The position numbers and the translations under genes were made by a program. From contig NZ_LXKN01000005.1 of the NCBI RefSeq assembly GCF_001692325.1, positions 124,001 to 188,000 on the forward strand: DNA of 64,000 nt, in the 5' to 3' direction. Below the pieces are notes generated by a model that saw nothing but the letters and a program-made list of their open reading frames with translations, did not search any database and had not been told where the DNA came from. The DNA is from Rhizobium sp. AC27/96 (GTDB lineage: Bacteria > Pseudomonadota > Alphaproteobacteria > Rhizobiales > Rhizobiaceae). Of this stretch, positions 49,218 through 58,276 are shown piece by piece. Within the stretch, counting starts at the first letter, position 1. Each line of letters starts with the position of its first letter.

Positions 49218-50147
49218 TCAAAGCGCCTTTTGCAGTTCGGGGAGCGCTTCGAAGAGGTCGGCGACGAGGCCGTAGTCGGCGATCTGGAAGATCGGGGCTT
49301 CTTCGTCCTTGTTGATGGCGACGATGACCTTCGAGTCCTTCATGCCGGCCAGATGCTGGATGGCGCCGGAAATGCCGCAGGCGATATAGAGCTGCGGTGC
49401 CACCACCTTGCCGGTCTGGCCCACCTGCCAATCGTTCGGCGCATAGCCGGCATCGACGGCAGCGCGGGATGCGCCGACGGCGGCGCCGAGCTTGTCGGCG
49501 ACGGGAAGGATGACCTCGCGGAACTTCTCGGCAGAACCAAGTGCACGGCCGCCCGAGATGATGATCTTGGCCGATGTCAACTCCGGACGATCCGACGACG
49601 ACAGCGCGTCACCGACGAAGGTCGACAGGCCGGGGTTTGCAGCAGCAGAGACACTCTCGATCGATGCGTTGCCACTTGCGTCAGCGGCGGCAAACGAGGC
49701 CGTGCGCACGGTGATCACCTTCTTCGCGTCGGTTGACTGCACCGTCTGGATGGCATTGCCGGCATAGATCGGCCGCTTGAAGGTATCGGCGGAGACCACC
49801 TCGATGATTTCCGAGATCTGGGCGACGTCGATGAGGGCGGCAACGCGCGGCAGCACGTTCTTGCCGACCGAGGTCGCAGCCCCGATGATGGTGTCGTAGG
49901 AACCAGCCAGCGATACGATGAGGGCTGCCAGCGGTTCGGCCAGATTGTTTGCAAGGCTCGCGTCCTCGGCGACCAGCACCTTGGAGACGCCGGAAAGCTT
50001 GGCAGCCTGTTCGCCGGCAGCCTTCGCGCCAGCACCTGCGACGAGCACATGCACATCGCCGCCGATTTTCGTTGCTGCCGTCAGCGCCTTGGCGGTCTGG
50101 TCGGAGAGGTGGGCGTTGTCGTGATCAGCCAGAAGAAGAATGGCCAT
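49218..50147 (-). CDS. etfA: Electron transfer flavoprotein subunit alpha
   Basis: This 309-residue subunit carries the C-terminal FAD domain with [31 protein letters not shown] and the [20 protein letters not shown] motif. ETF passes electrons from acyl-CoA and other dehydrogenases to ETF:ubiquinone oxidoreductase. It is 27 bp downstream of etfB. Confidence 0.97.
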   Translation of the reverse strand: MAILLLADHDNAHLSDQTAKALTAATKIGGDVHVLVAGAGAKAAGEQAAKLSGVSKVLVAEDASLANNLAEPLAALIVSLAGSYDTIIGAATSVGKNVLPRVAALIDVAQISEIIEVVSADTFKRPIYAGNAIQTVQSTDAKKVITVRTASFAAADASGNASIESVSAAANPGLSTFVGDALSSSDRPELTSAKIIISGGRALGSAEKFREVILPVADKLGAAVGASRAAVDAGYAPNDWQVGQTGKVVAPQLYIACGISGAIQHLAGMKDSKVIVAINKDEEAPIFQIADYGLVADLFEALPELQKAL

Positions 50148-50174
50148 GATATCTAACTCCTCGTTCGGACTGGT

Positions 50175-50924
50175 TTAAAGCACGCCGGCTTCGGTCTTGA
50201 GCTTTTCGACAAGCTCGGCGACGGACTTGACCTTGACGCCTGCCTTGCGGCCGGATGGCTCTTCGGTCTTCAGCACCTTCAGGCGCGGCTCGGTCGAGAC
50301 GCCGAAATCGGCCGGCGACTTCTTGTCGAGCGGCTTCTTCTTGGCCTTCATGATGTTGGGCAGCGAGGCATAGCGCGGCTCGTTCAGGCGCAGGTCGGTG
50401 GTGACAACTGCCGGAAGCTTGACTTCGATGGTCTGCAGGCCGCCATCGACTTCGCGGGTGACCTGGGCCTTGCCGTCGCCGATCTCGATCTTCGAGGCGA
50501 AGGTTGCCTGTGCCGTGCCGAGCAAGGCTGCCAGCATCTGGCCAGTCTGGTTCGAGTCGTCATCGATCGCCTGCTTGCCGACGATTATCAGGCCGGGCTG
50601 TTCGGCATCGGCGACGCCCTTGAGGATCTTGGCGACTGCCAGCGGCTCGACGGCATCATCGGTCTCGACCAGGATGGCGCGATCCGCACCCATGGCGAGC
50701 GCCGTGCGCAGCGTCTCTTCAGCCTTGGCAGGCCCGATCGATACGACCACCACTTCCTCGGCCTTGCCGGCTTCCTTCAGCCGCAGCGCTTCCTCAACCG
50801 ATATCTCGTCGAACGGGTTCATCGACATCTTCACATTCGATAGCTCAACGCCCGATCCATCCGTCTTCACCCGGATCTTCACGTTGTAATCAACCACCCG
50901 CTTTACTGGCACGAGAATCTTCAT
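50175..50924 (-). CDS. etfB: Electron transfer flavoprotein subunit beta
   Basis: This 249-residue protein begins [19 protein letters not shown]. It has [34 protein letters not shown] (AMP-binding region) and [20 protein letters not shown], which includes the dehydrogenase recognition loop. It starts the etfB-etfA operon. A 14-bp palindrome lies 147 bp upstream. Confidence 0.97.
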   Translation of the reverse strand: MKILVPVKRVVDYNVKIRVKTDGSGVELSNVKMSMNPFDEISVEEALRLKEAGKAEEVVVVSIGPAKAEETLRTALAMGADRAILVETDDAVEPLAVAKILKGVADAEQPGLIIVGKQAIDDDSNQTGQMLAALLGTAQATFASKIEIGDGKAQVTREVDGGLQTIEVKLPAVVTTDLRLNEPRYASLPNIMKAKKKPLDKKSPADFGVSTEPRLKVLKTEEPSGRKAGVKVKSVAELVEKLKTEAGVL

Positions 50925-51070
50925 GATGTCCTTCCTTCAACACTGCGCTGTAGAACATGGCCTGTTCAGCGCCGCTCCGTTTGTCGAATGGCGACATGGA
51001 TACGCGTTTTTCCCCCAATTACAACGCTTCCATGCCGCAGATAGGCAAATTGCTTTGGGGCTGTGAATAA

Positions 51071-51084
51071 CGTTTACGTAAACG
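51071..51084. promoter_or_regulatory. 14-bp perfect palindrome upstream of etfB
   Basis: CGTTTACGTAAACG is its own reverse complement. It lies in the 353-bp gap between etfB and the small gene at 51278, in a stretch otherwise without a gene. Its form suggests a dimeric regulator site; TTTACGTAAA-like sites are known for regulators of acyl-CoA and branched-chain amino-acid catabolism, but assignment here is inference. Confidence 0.5.
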
Positions 51085-51277
51085 GCAATAAATGTCCAGG
51101 TTTTTTCATATCGGGCTGCAATCCCGCATAAGGCGGCAAGAGGCGACCAAGGGGGAAAGAAGCTGTTGCGAAGGGAGCGACATATTTTCTCAATTCAGCC
51201 GATATGGCTGCCAAGTTGACATTTTGCCGCCGATCCTTCTTGGCTAGATCTAGAGCGAACATATCGGAATGGTTGCA

Positions 51278-51640
51278 ATGTCTTATTCTGAAGAGCGCCT
51301 TTGGGACTTAATCAACGACTCGTGGACGCGCATGAGCCACGAGCAGCGGCGCTTTTGGGAGATGATCAAACTCCTTCCTGAGGAGTGGGAGCTGAAGAAT
51401 TACGGTGCGTGTTGGGTCGTAGGACTCATTGGCTGAACCGTGATTTACTACAATCATTTCGAACACGATTTTAACCGTTCTACCTGGCTGCAGCAGGGTG
51501 TCATAGAGCAATATCAGTCCATGCAATGGGAATTGGAAGATGCAATTCAGCAGCAGCTGGACATCTTCAAGGCTGGTCATCCAGTCGGGCCATGGGAGGA
51601 CCATCCGCCTCGTGCGGGAGTTTTCCAGCCCAAGCCATGA
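51278..51640 (+). pseudogene. Small gene split by an in-frame TGA (unknown function)
   Basis: ATG 51278 opens a 52-codon frame (MSYSEERLWDLINDSWTR...) ending in TGA at 51434-51436. The same frame continues at once and can restart at GTG 51440 for 66 codons (IYYNHFEHDFNRSTWLQQG... to FQPKP). Both halves are polar and rich in Trp, Glu and Gln, so they read like one protein of about 120 residues with a nonsense codon. Alternatives are two separate small ORFs, or readthrough. Codon use is less GC3-rich than in the neighbours, hinting at foreign origin. I recognise no family. Confidence 0.5.
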
Positions 51641-51656
51641 GCGTTAGGCAATGGCA

Positions 51657-52235
51657 CTACCGATTCTTGCCGGGAACCCAGAGCACATCGGCTCGCCCAC
51701 AGTCATTGGCATGGCGCGCGGCGACGAACAGGAAATCGGAGAGGCGATTGATGTATTTCAGCGCCGCCGGGCTGATGCGTTCGCCCTCGCTGCGTGACAA
51801 CGCCACCATCAACCGCTCGGCACGGCGCGCTATGGTGCGGGCAAGATGCAGATGGGCGGAGGCAGGGGTGCCGGCTGGCAGGACGAAGGATCTCAGCGGC
51901 TCGAGGTCGGCGTTGAGCACGTCAATATCGTGTTCGATACGCTCGACCTGATGGTCGATGATGCGAAGGGGCTCGTAGGCCGATGGTTCGTCGGTTTCAG
52001 GGGTCGAAAGATCGGCGCCGAGATCGAAAAGATCGTTCTGGATGCGCATCAGCATGGCATCGAGATCGGGCATGTCGGCCGTATGCAGCCTCGCGACGCC
52101 GATGGCGGAATTGGTTTCGTCGACCGTGCCGTAGCTTTCGACGCGCAGATCGTGTTTCAGCCGCCTCGGACCGGAGACAAGGCCAGTGGTGCCGTCATCG
52201 CCGGTCTTGGTGTAGATCTTGTTGAGCTTGACCAT
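51657..52235 (-). CDS. PduO-type cob(I)alamin adenosyltransferase
   Basis: This 192-residue protein has the ATP-binding N-terminus KIYTKTGDDGTTGL, VDETNSAIGVAR in the middle and the conserved C-terminal RTIARRAERLMVAL and LKYINRLSDFLFVAAR. It makes adenosylcobalamin from cob(I)alamin and ATP. It fits with cobS/cobT elsewhere in the window. It is 20 bp downstream of the twin-helix protein gene. Confidence 0.95.
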   Translation of the reverse strand: MVKLNKIYTKTGDDGTTGLVSGPRRLKHDLRVESYGTVDETNSAIGVARLHTADMPDLDAMLMRIQNDLFDLGADLSTPETDEPSAYEPLRIIDHQVERIEHDIDVLNADLEPLRSFVLPAGTPASAHLHLARTIARRAERLMVALSRSEGERISPAALKYINRLSDFLFVAARHANDCGRADVLWVPGKNR

Positions 52236-52255
52236 CGTTTTCCCGTCGTCAGGCT

Positions 52256-52459
52256 CTAGGCCGGGCGGCCGCCGCCCGTCAGCCAGAGCGTCAGCATGAT
52301 CAGGATGACCGCGACCGCCTGCAGCAGGACGCGCAGCTGCATCAGCCGGTTCGAAAGGTTCGGATTGTCGCCCTTCATCATGTTCAGCAGGCCGCGAACG
52401 AGAACGATCGCGACGAGGCCCATGACAATGATGGCGGCAACATAAGTAACGGTCGACAT
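52256..52459 (-). CDS. Twin transmembrane helix small protein (HIG1-like)
   Basis: This 67-residue protein has two hydrophobic helices (about 5-27 and 45-62) joined by a polar loop with NPNLSNRLMQLRVLLQ. The pattern matches the HIG1-type small proteins of Alphaproteobacteria, which are linked to respiratory complexes in mitochondria. It is upstream of the adenosyltransferase gene on the same strand. Confidence 0.85.
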   Translation of the reverse strand: MSTVTYVAAIIVMGLVAIVLVRGLLNMMKGDNPNLSNRLMQLRVLLQAVAVILIMLTLWLTGGGRPA

Positions 52460-52525
52460 GGTTCCTCCACCCTTGTCTTCAGAGCAGCTAAGCTTCTCGC
52501 GAAAGCTCGAAGCTGCTCCATTTCA

Positions 52526-52582
52526 TTGTTTCCGCGCAATTCCGGGCGGAAAATGCTGGGCATCTTTCCCGGGATTGCTCTA
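52526..52582 (+). repeat. Dispersed ~58-bp palindromic repeat, copy 2
   Basis: This copy repeats TTGTTTCC-GCAATTCCGGG-N-CCCGGGATTGC-TCTA of copy 1 (27034-27091), with one mismatch between its own arms. Its last bases (CTA) are the stop codon TAG of the SDR gene on the opposite strand. Confidence 0.8.
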
Positions 52583-53413
52583 GTCCAGCCGGCGCATCAG
52601 ACGATAGAAAAGGTTAGCCGGCAATAGCCTTTTCAAGAGAACACCCTGCTTGGCAGGGGTGGTGACGAGATAATGCGGGCGCGGGTTTTTCACGTTCAAC
52701 GCCAATTTTAGCACATCATAGACAGCTTCGGGTCCCAATTTATGTTTACTGATCGGGCCCGATCCGTCCAGCCGCCTGAGCTGCCTGCGGTATTCCACCG
52801 CATGCACCGAGCCTTCCAGGTCGATATGCTCGTTGATCTTGGCGAGCGCATTGGCGGTGAAGCGCGTGGCGATCGGGCCGGGTTCGATGAGGCTCACATG
52901 GATGCCGCTATCCTGCAGCTCCATCCTGAGCGTGATCGTCAGGCCTTCCAGCGCGAATTTCGAGGCCGTGTAGGCACCGCGAAAGCGATAGGGAACGAGA
53001 CCCAGGATCGAGGAACAATTGACGATGCGGCCATGTCCGTGCTTGCGCATCAGCGGAATGATCTGGCGCGTCAACTCGTGCCAGCCGAAGAAATTCGTCT
53101 CGAACTGTTCGCGCAGCACGTCGGTTGTAAGATCCTCGACCGCGCCCGGCTGGCCATAGGCGCCGTTGTTGAACAAGGCGTCAATATGGTCGCCCGTGCG
53201 CTCGCGCAGGGTGGCCACGACAGCGGAAATCGTCTCCGGCCGCGTGTAATCCAGCAGCAACGCTTCGATGCCGTCGGCTTCAAGCGCTGCGAGGTCTTCC
53301 TGCCTGCGCACGGTTGCGAAAACGCGCCATCCGTCGGTCTTCAACGCCCGGGCGCAGTGGGCGCCGATTCCGGACGAGCAACCAGTTAGCAGGATAATGC
53401 GTTGTTCCGTCAT
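52580..53413 (-). CDS. Short-chain dehydrogenase/reductase
   Basis: From ATG 53413 this 277-residue SDR has the cofactor motif TGCSSGIG, NNGAYGQPG in place of NNAG, and the catalytic Ser-Tyr-Lys (NCSSILG, then YTASK). The C-terminal part (NPRPHYLVTTPAKQGV) resembles SDRs annotated as retinol or steroid type. The substrate is unknown. Its stop codon falls inside a dispersed repeat. It is divergent from the YihY gene by 97 bp. Confidence 0.9.
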   Translation of the reverse strand: MTEQRIILLTGCSSGIGAHCARALKTDGWRVFATVRRQEDLAALEADGIEALLLDYTRPETISAVVATLRERTGDHIDALFNNGAYGQPGAVEDLTTDVLREQFETNFFGWHELTRQIIPLMRKHGHGRIVNCSSILGLVPYRFRGAYTASKFALEGLTITLRMELQDSGIHVSLIEPGPIATRFTANALAKINEHIDLEGSVHAVEYRRQLRRLDGSGPISKHKLGPEAVYDVLKLALNVKNPRPHYLVTTPAKQGVLLKRLLPANLFYRLMRRLD

Positions 53414-53510
53414 GGGATGTTTCCTGTACAAACAGAAACTCGTTTCCCATATTCGGGGACCCGATACAATCGACAACCGGCGGGTGAAGCCGACGTCAAG
53501 CGGAGATGGA

Positions 53511-54449
53511 ATGCCGACAGTCCTGCGGACGGTTTACAAGGTGATTTACGACGCGGTGTACCATTTCGTCGAAGATGACGGGTTTGCCATGGCAAGCCAT
53601 GTAGCGCTTTCGACGCTCCTTGCGGTCTTCCCTTTCCTGATCTTCGGCACGGCGCTGGCGAGCTTCCTCGGCGCCAGCCAGTTTTCGTCGACGGCCGTGC
53701 ATCTGATCTTCGATACCTGGCCGGAGGCGATCGCCAAGCCTCTGGCGGATCAGGTGGTGCAGGTGCTGACCATTCCGCGCGGCGGCCTTTTGACCATCTC
53801 GGTACTGGCAGCCGCCTACTTCGCCTCGAATGGCGTCGAGGCGCTGCGCATATCCCTGAACCGCGCCTATCGCGTGCTGGAAACGCGGCCCTGGTATTTC
53901 AATCGCCTCGCTAGCCTTGGCTATGTGCTGATCGCCGTGCTGATCTTTGCTATCCTCAGCATCCTGCTGGTGGCCGTGCCGCTGGCGCTCAACTATACAA
54001 GGCAATGGCTGCCGGCGCTCGCCGATATCCTCGAGATCGTCTTCAGCTGGCGAATTTACGGTACGATTTTCCTGTTGCTCGCCGGGCTGCTGATCCTGCA
54101 TCTGTGGCTGGCCGCCGGCCGCCGCCGCCTGTTCGACGTCATCCCTGGTGTCATACTGACGCTGGTGTTCTGGTCGATCGGCGCATTGCTCTTTGCCTAT
54201 TATCTCTCGACCTTCGCCAATTACACCGCCACCTATGCCGGCCTGGCGTCCGTGATGATCGTGCTCATCTTCCTCTATATGCTGGCGGTGATCTTCATCA
54301 TGGGGGCCGAGATCAATGCCGCGCTGATGAAATTCCGGGTGCGGCGGCTGCTGTTCGGCAAGACGGCGAGCCGCCCGGCGGAAGAGACGCCATCGGAAGA
54401 GGTGCCCGCCGAATCAGAGGCCGATGCGGCGGCGAAGCTCCGCCGGTGA
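53511..54449 (+). CDS. YihY/BrkB family inner-membrane protein
   Basis: GGAG six bases before ATG 53511 sets the start. The 312-residue protein has about six helices with DGFAMASHVALSTLLAVFPFL, AAYFASNGVEALRISLNRAY and NYTATYAGLASVMIVLIFLY, all typical of the family. The last ~35 residues are acidic (EETPSEEVPAESEADA). The function of YihY proteins is not established. Its 3' end overlaps the convergent gluQRS by 36 bp. Confidence 0.9.
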   Translation: MPTVLRTVYKVIYDAVYHFVEDDGFAMASHVALSTLLAVFPFLIFGTALASFLGASQFSSTAVHLIFDTWPEAIAKPLADQVVQVLTIPRGGLLTISVLAAAYFASNGVEALRISLNRAYRVLETRPWYFNRLASLGYVLIAVLIFAILSILLVAVPLALNYTRQWLPALADILEIVFSWRIYGTIFLLLAGLLILHLWLAAGRRRLFDVIPGVILTLVFWSIGALLFAYYLSTFANYTATYAGLASVMIVLIFLYMLAVIFIMGAEINAALMKFRVRRLLFGKTASRPAEETPSEEVPAESEADAAAKLRR

Positions 54450-55295
54450 CAGGCCTCGCCGGCGCCATTCGGCGATGCCGGTATCGCCCAGGCTCTTGGA
54501 AAGCTTGCGGCCGTTATCGTCCAGCACCAGGCGATGATGATGATAGAGCGGTTCGGGCAGGTTAAGCAGGGTCTGCAGCAGACGATGGATCGAGGTTGCG
54601 TGGAAGAGGTCGAGCCCGCGCACGACATGGGTAATGCCCTGTGCCGCATCATCGACGACGACAGACAGATGGTAGCTCGACGGCGCATCGGAGCGCGACA
54701 GCACGACATCACCCCAGGCTGCGGGATCGGCCAGGATATCGCCTTTCTCTCCATCGCCGCTTTCCTGCCAATGAAGTCGGCCGCCCACGGTGGCCATTGC
54801 CCTTTCCACGTCGAGACGCCAGGCATGTTTCATGCCCGTCGCCAACAGGCGCTGCCGCTCCGCATCACTGCGCTCGCGATCGTCTGAAGGGTAGAGCGGC
54901 GTACCGTCGGGATCGCGCGCCCATGGCTTTCCGCTTGCCTCGAAGGCTGCGACCTTCGCCTTGACCTCGCCGCGCGTCAGAAAGGCGGGGTAGACGAGAC
55001 CGCGCTCGATGAGTGTTTGCAGCGCCTTCTGGTAGGCCGGGAAATGTTCGGACTGCCGGCGCGCCGGCTCCTGCCAGCGAAGGCCGAGCCAGGCGAGATC
55101 GGCATGGATGCCGGATTCGAAATCGGGTGTGCAGCGGGCCAGATCTATGTCTTCGATGCGCAGCAGGAAATCACCGCCGGCCTCTTTCGCCATTTCGTGG
55201 TTGAGAATGGCCGACAGCGCATGGCCGAGGTGCAACGAGCCATTCGGGCTCGGTGCGAAGCGGAACTTCGGCTTTTGACGGGGAATCTCGATCAT
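54414..55295 (-). CDS. gluQRS: Glutamyl-Q tRNA(Asp) synthetase
   Basis: GluQRS attaches glutamate to queuosine in tRNA(Asp). From ATG 55295 this 293-residue protein lacks an anticodon-binding domain, as expected. It has FAPSPNGSLHLGHALSA (HIGH = HLGH, 22-25), RIEDID, the HVVRGLDL block and KLSKS (KMSKS-type). The two zinc cysteines usual after the YP motif are absent (VYPAFLTRGEV). The link to queuosine matches the yhhQ transporter. It is divergent from the glycosylase gene. Confidence 0.93.
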   Translation of the reverse strand: MIEIPRQKPKFRFAPSPNGSLHLGHALSAILNHEMAKEAGGDFLLRIEDIDLARCTPDFESGIHADLAWLGLRWQEPARRQSEHFPAYQKALQTLIERGLVYPAFLTRGEVKAKVAAFEASGKPWARDPDGTPLYPSDDRERSDAERQRLLATGMKHAWRLDVERAMATVGGRLHWQESGDGEKGDILADPAAWGDVVLSRSDAPSSYHLSVVVDDAAQGITHVVRGLDLFHATSIHRLLQTLLNLPEPLYHHHRLVLDDNGRKLSKSLGDTGIAEWRRRGLSPAELRRRIGL

Positions 55296-55338
55296 GCTTT
55301 CTTCTGCCACGAATTTGAACCGGGGACTACGAGACGCA

Positions 55339-55983
55339 ATGCAGATCATTCGAGACGAGGGCGACATTGAACGGGGGTTGGCGGCCCTGCTGGAGCTTGA
55401 TCCGCGCCTGCGTCCCGTTGCCGCAGAGGCGGGCGCCATACCCCTGCGTCTGCGTCAACCGGGCTTCGAGGGGCTTGCCCATATCATCGTTTCGCAGGTG
55501 GTGTCGCGCGCCAGTGCGGATGCGATCTGGGGGAAGATGATCGCTGGCATGGGTGAGGTGACCGCCGAGGGCTATGCCGGCCTGGAGCCGGAGGCGTGGC
55601 GAAGCTTCGGCCTGTCGCGAATCAAGCACGATACTTTGGCGCGTGTGGCGGATGCCATTGTTGGAGGCGGCCTTGATTTGCATGGGCTCAGCGCCGAATC
55701 ACCTGAGAAAGCGCTGTCCGAGCTGATGGCGATCAAGGGAATCGGACCCTGGACGGCTGAGGTCTACATGATGTTTTGCTGCGGTCACGCAGATGTGTTT
55801 CCGGTCGGCGACGTGGCGCTGCAGGCCGCGGTCGGCATGGCTTTCGGCCATGCGGAAAGGCCGCTCGCCAAGGCTTTGGCCCGGGAAGCTGCGGTTTGGG
55901 CGCCCTGGCGCTCCGTTGCGGCCCGGCTTTTCTGGGCTTATTATGCCGCGAAAACACGGCGAGATGCGCTGCCTATAGTTTAA
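55339..55983 (+). CDS. AlkA-like DNA-3-methyladenine glycosylase II
   Basis: This 214-residue HhH-GPD glycosylase has the helix-hairpin-helix LMAIKGIGPWTAEVYMM and the catalytic Asp in VFPVGDVALQ. It excises alkylated bases. I prefer ATG 55339 (MQIIRDEGDIERGL); the ATG at 55294 would overlap the divergent gluQRS start. It lacks an Ada-type N-terminal domain. Confidence 0.93.
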   Translation: MQIIRDEGDIERGLAALLELDPRLRPVAAEAGAIPLRLRQPGFEGLAHIIVSQVVSRASADAIWGKMIAGMGEVTAEGYAGLEPEAWRSFGLSRIKHDTLARVADAIVGGGLDLHGLSAESPEKALSELMAIKGIGPWTAEVYMMFCCGHADVFPVGDVALQAAVGMAFGHAERPLAKALAREAAVWAPWRSVAARLFWAYYAAKTRRDALPIV

Positions 55984-56094
55984 TCAGCAGCTCTTGTGGA
56001 TTCGCCTTTACGTACTGAATTTATTCGACTTCACAATCCTGTAACAACCGGCCTAATATACAGGTGCAGATGCCGAATCGATCAGGAGGGTTCC

Positions 56095-56652
56095 TTGACG
56101 ATTGCAGTCTCCCCGCAGTCCTTGCCGGCGCTCGTCCTGAACGCTGACTATAGGCCGCTGAGTTACTATCCCTTGTCGCTCTGGTCCTGGCAGGACGCGA
56201 TCAAGGCGGTCTTCCTTGACCGTGTGAATATCATTGCGGAATACGATCACTCCGTGTCGTCACCGAGCTTCTCGATGCGGCTGCCGAGCGTCGTTTGCCT
56301 CAAGACATATGTGCAGCCATCCCGTAATCCCGCCTTCACCCGGTTCAACGTCTTCCTGCGTGACCGGTTTGAATGCCAGTATTGCGGCGCGCATGACGAC
56401 CTCACCTTCGACCACGTCATCCCGCGCGCCCATGGCGGCGAGACGACCTGGGAGAACGTGGTCGCGGCCTGCTCACCGTGCAACCTGCGCAAGGGCAGCA
56501 AGCTGCCGAAGCAGGCCGGCATGTTCCCGGCGCAGAAGCCATACCAGCCGACGGTGCAGGACCTGCACAATAACGGCCGGCTGTTTCCGCCGAACTATCT
56601 GCACGACAGCTGGCTCGACTATCTCTACTGGGATTCGGAACTGCAGCCGTAA
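56095..56652 (+). CDS. HNH endonuclease
   Basis: AGGAGG at 56085-56090 points to a TTG start at 56095, giving 185 residues that begin at LTIAVSPQSL. The upstream in-frame ATG (55996) lacks such a site. The HNH motif is intact: CQYCGAHDDLTFDHVIPRAHGG, then NVVAACSPCNLRKGSK, with two CxxC pairs that bind zinc. This gene is widespread in Alphaproteobacteria as a single copy. The cellular role is not settled. Confidence 0.88.
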   Translation: MTIAVSPQSLPALVLNADYRPLSYYPLSLWSWQDAIKAVFLDRVNIIAEYDHSVSSPSFSMRLPSVVCLKTYVQPSRNPAFTRFNVFLRDRFECQYCGAHDDLTFDHVIPRAHGGETTWENVVAACSPCNLRKGSKLPKQAGMFPAQKPYQPTVQDLHNNGRLFPPNYLHDSWLDYLYWDSELQP

Positions 56653-56688
56653 GATCATCCTGGCGATCTTGCACGAGGGGAGTGTAGC

Positions 56689-56879
56689 ACCCCCCTCTGT
56701 CCCTTTCGGGACATCTCCCCCACATGGGGGGAGATTGGTAACTCGCGGTGCTCTCCCGCCTCAAGCAAGCACCGAGCTAGCTGCAATCGCTGCTTGTCCT
56801 CTTATGGGGAGGACCAGCAGCAAACTCCCAGCGATCTCCCCCCTTGTGGGGGAGATGTCACGAAGTGACAGAGGGGGGT
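56689..56879. repeat. 191-bp MITE/RIME-like element with 13-bp terminal inverted repeats
   Basis: ACCCCCCTCTGTC at 56689-56701 is perfectly inverted as GACAGAGGGGGGT at 56867-56879. Inner subterminal palindromes also match: GGGACATCTCCCCCAC with GTGGGGGAGATGTC, and ATCTCCCCCCTTG. There is no ORF inside. It lies between the HNH gene and dsbB. Confidence 0.85.
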
Positions 56880-56925
56880 ATCAGCGGCGCGTCGTATGAG
56901 AGATCGCGGCCGTTCCGCCGAAAAA

Positions 56926-57438
56926 TCAGGCAGCCTTCTTCGCACCAACAAAAGCGATCGCAGCCAGGATGACGCTGGCGATGACGTTCCATCCGGCCAT
57001 CGACAGGCCGAGGACGCGCAGTGCTGCTTCCGTGCAGGAGGGACCCTTGATGGTCGAGAGTTCGTTCAGGAGGTCACCGGCATTCTGTGTCATGCTGCTG
57101 GCGGTCGTCGAGCAGGTCGTCGGGCCTGCCCAGAAGTGCCATTCCACGCCGGCGTGATAGACGCCGATACCGCCGCCGACAACCATCATCAGGCCAGCGA
57201 TGATCAGCAGTCCGCGGGTGATCCAGGACGGCAGGCCGGCAACCGCCGTCAGCGCGGCGATGATGGCGACCGGGATGCCGTAGTAATAGGGCTGGCGCTG
57301 ATCCAGGCAGAGCGCGCAGGGAATATAGCCGCCAATATGCTGGAAGCCGAGCGCCGTGCCGATGACGATGATCATGCCGATCGTCAGGAGAGCGCTATAG
57401 CCGAGGCCGGCGCGGGAGGAGGTCGAAGTCGTGGGCAT
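56926..57438 (-). CDS. dsbB: Disulfide bond formation protein DsbB
   Basis: DsbB reoxidises DsbA and passes electrons to quinone. The 170-residue inner-membrane protein has four helices and both Cys pairs: CALC (C41, C44) and C109/C135. The AAGGAG site favours ATG 57438 over TTG 57459. It is 17 bp downstream of the YqaA-like gene. Confidence 0.93.
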   Translation of the reverse strand: MPTTSTSSRAGLGYSALLTIGMIIVIGTALGFQHIGGYIPCALCLDQRQPYYYGIPVAIIAALTAVAGLPSWITRGLLIIAGLMMVVGGGIGVYHAGVEWHFWAGPTTCSTTASSMTQNAGDLLNELSTIKGPSCTEAALRVLGLSMAGWNVIASVILAAIAFVGAKKAA

Positions 57439-57455
57439 GCGCGGGGGCTCCTTGG

Positions 57456-58049
57456 TCAACTTGCCAGGGCAAAATGGAAGATGCCGTAGAGGGCAATGAG
57501 TACGGCAGCGGCGGCCATGGCGATCTGGCCTAGGCGCTTTTCGATGAAGTGGCGGATGGATTCACCATAGCGGCGCAGCAGGAAGGCTAGCAGAAAGAAG
57601 CGGGCGCCGCGGGCGACGATGGCCGAGATGATGAAGAGGCCGAGATCGATATGGGCGACGCCGGACAGGATCGTCACCACCTTGATCGGCGGCAGATGTG
57701 CCAGGCCCGATGTGACCAGCAGCAGCAGAACCCATTCATAGGTAACGCCGGCGCTCATCTGGTTGAAGGCGTCGAGCTTGCCGTAGAATTCCAGGATCGG
57801 CTTGGCGATGGCCTCGAAGGCGTAATAGCCGAGTGCCCAGCCGGCAATGCCGCCGAGCACGGAGGCGACCGTCGCCGTCAGCGCATAGCGCCAGGCGCGC
57901 TCGGGCCTTGCTAGCGACATCGGCAGGAACAGCACGTCCGCCGGGACGAGGAAGACGGAACTCTCGACGAAGGCAATAACGGCCAACCAGATTTCCGCCG
58001 ATTTGCGGCCGGCAAGCGACATGGTCCAGTCGTAAAGTCTTCGAAGCAT
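57456..58049 (-). CDS. YqaA/DedA-like membrane protein
   Basis: This 197-residue protein has about five helices. The family pattern shows in AFVESSVFLVPADVLFLPMSLARPERAW, GWALGYYAFEA and the C-terminal ARGARFFLLAFLLRRYG. DedA/VTT-type proteins are involved in lipid carrier or small-molecule transport; the function here is unknown. It is upstream of dsbB on the same strand. Confidence 0.88.
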   Translation of the reverse strand: MLRRLYDWTMSLAGRKSAEIWLAVIAFVESSVFLVPADVLFLPMSLARPERAWRYALTATVASVLGGIAGWALGYYAFEAIAKPILEFYGKLDAFNQMSAGVTYEWVLLLLVTSGLAHLPPIKVVTILSGVAHIDLGLFIISAIVARGARFFLLAFLLRRYGESIRHFIEKRLGQIAMAAAAVLIALYGIFHFALAS

Positions 58050-58276
58050 ACGGCCCCCTATTGCTGCGTTGCAAACCTTTAGGGGGCAGGATTATGGCTG
58101 TAAATGGTCGCTGGCTGACGGAACCCGCACAAAATCAAAATTTTTCGTGATGGTGAGGCCTCGATAAGCCTGCTTTTCTAACGGATTGACGGATGGTTGC
58201 TCAGGCTGGCTCACATTGCGCACAGCCTGGATACATCACAATTCTCGGCGATGGAGCGTGTTGCCCATGCTCAGCT

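Noticed and set aside
51308..51604. 98-codon minus ORF
   Set aside because: Antisense to the split small gene; no ribosome-binding site, and composition is less protein-like than on the plus strand.
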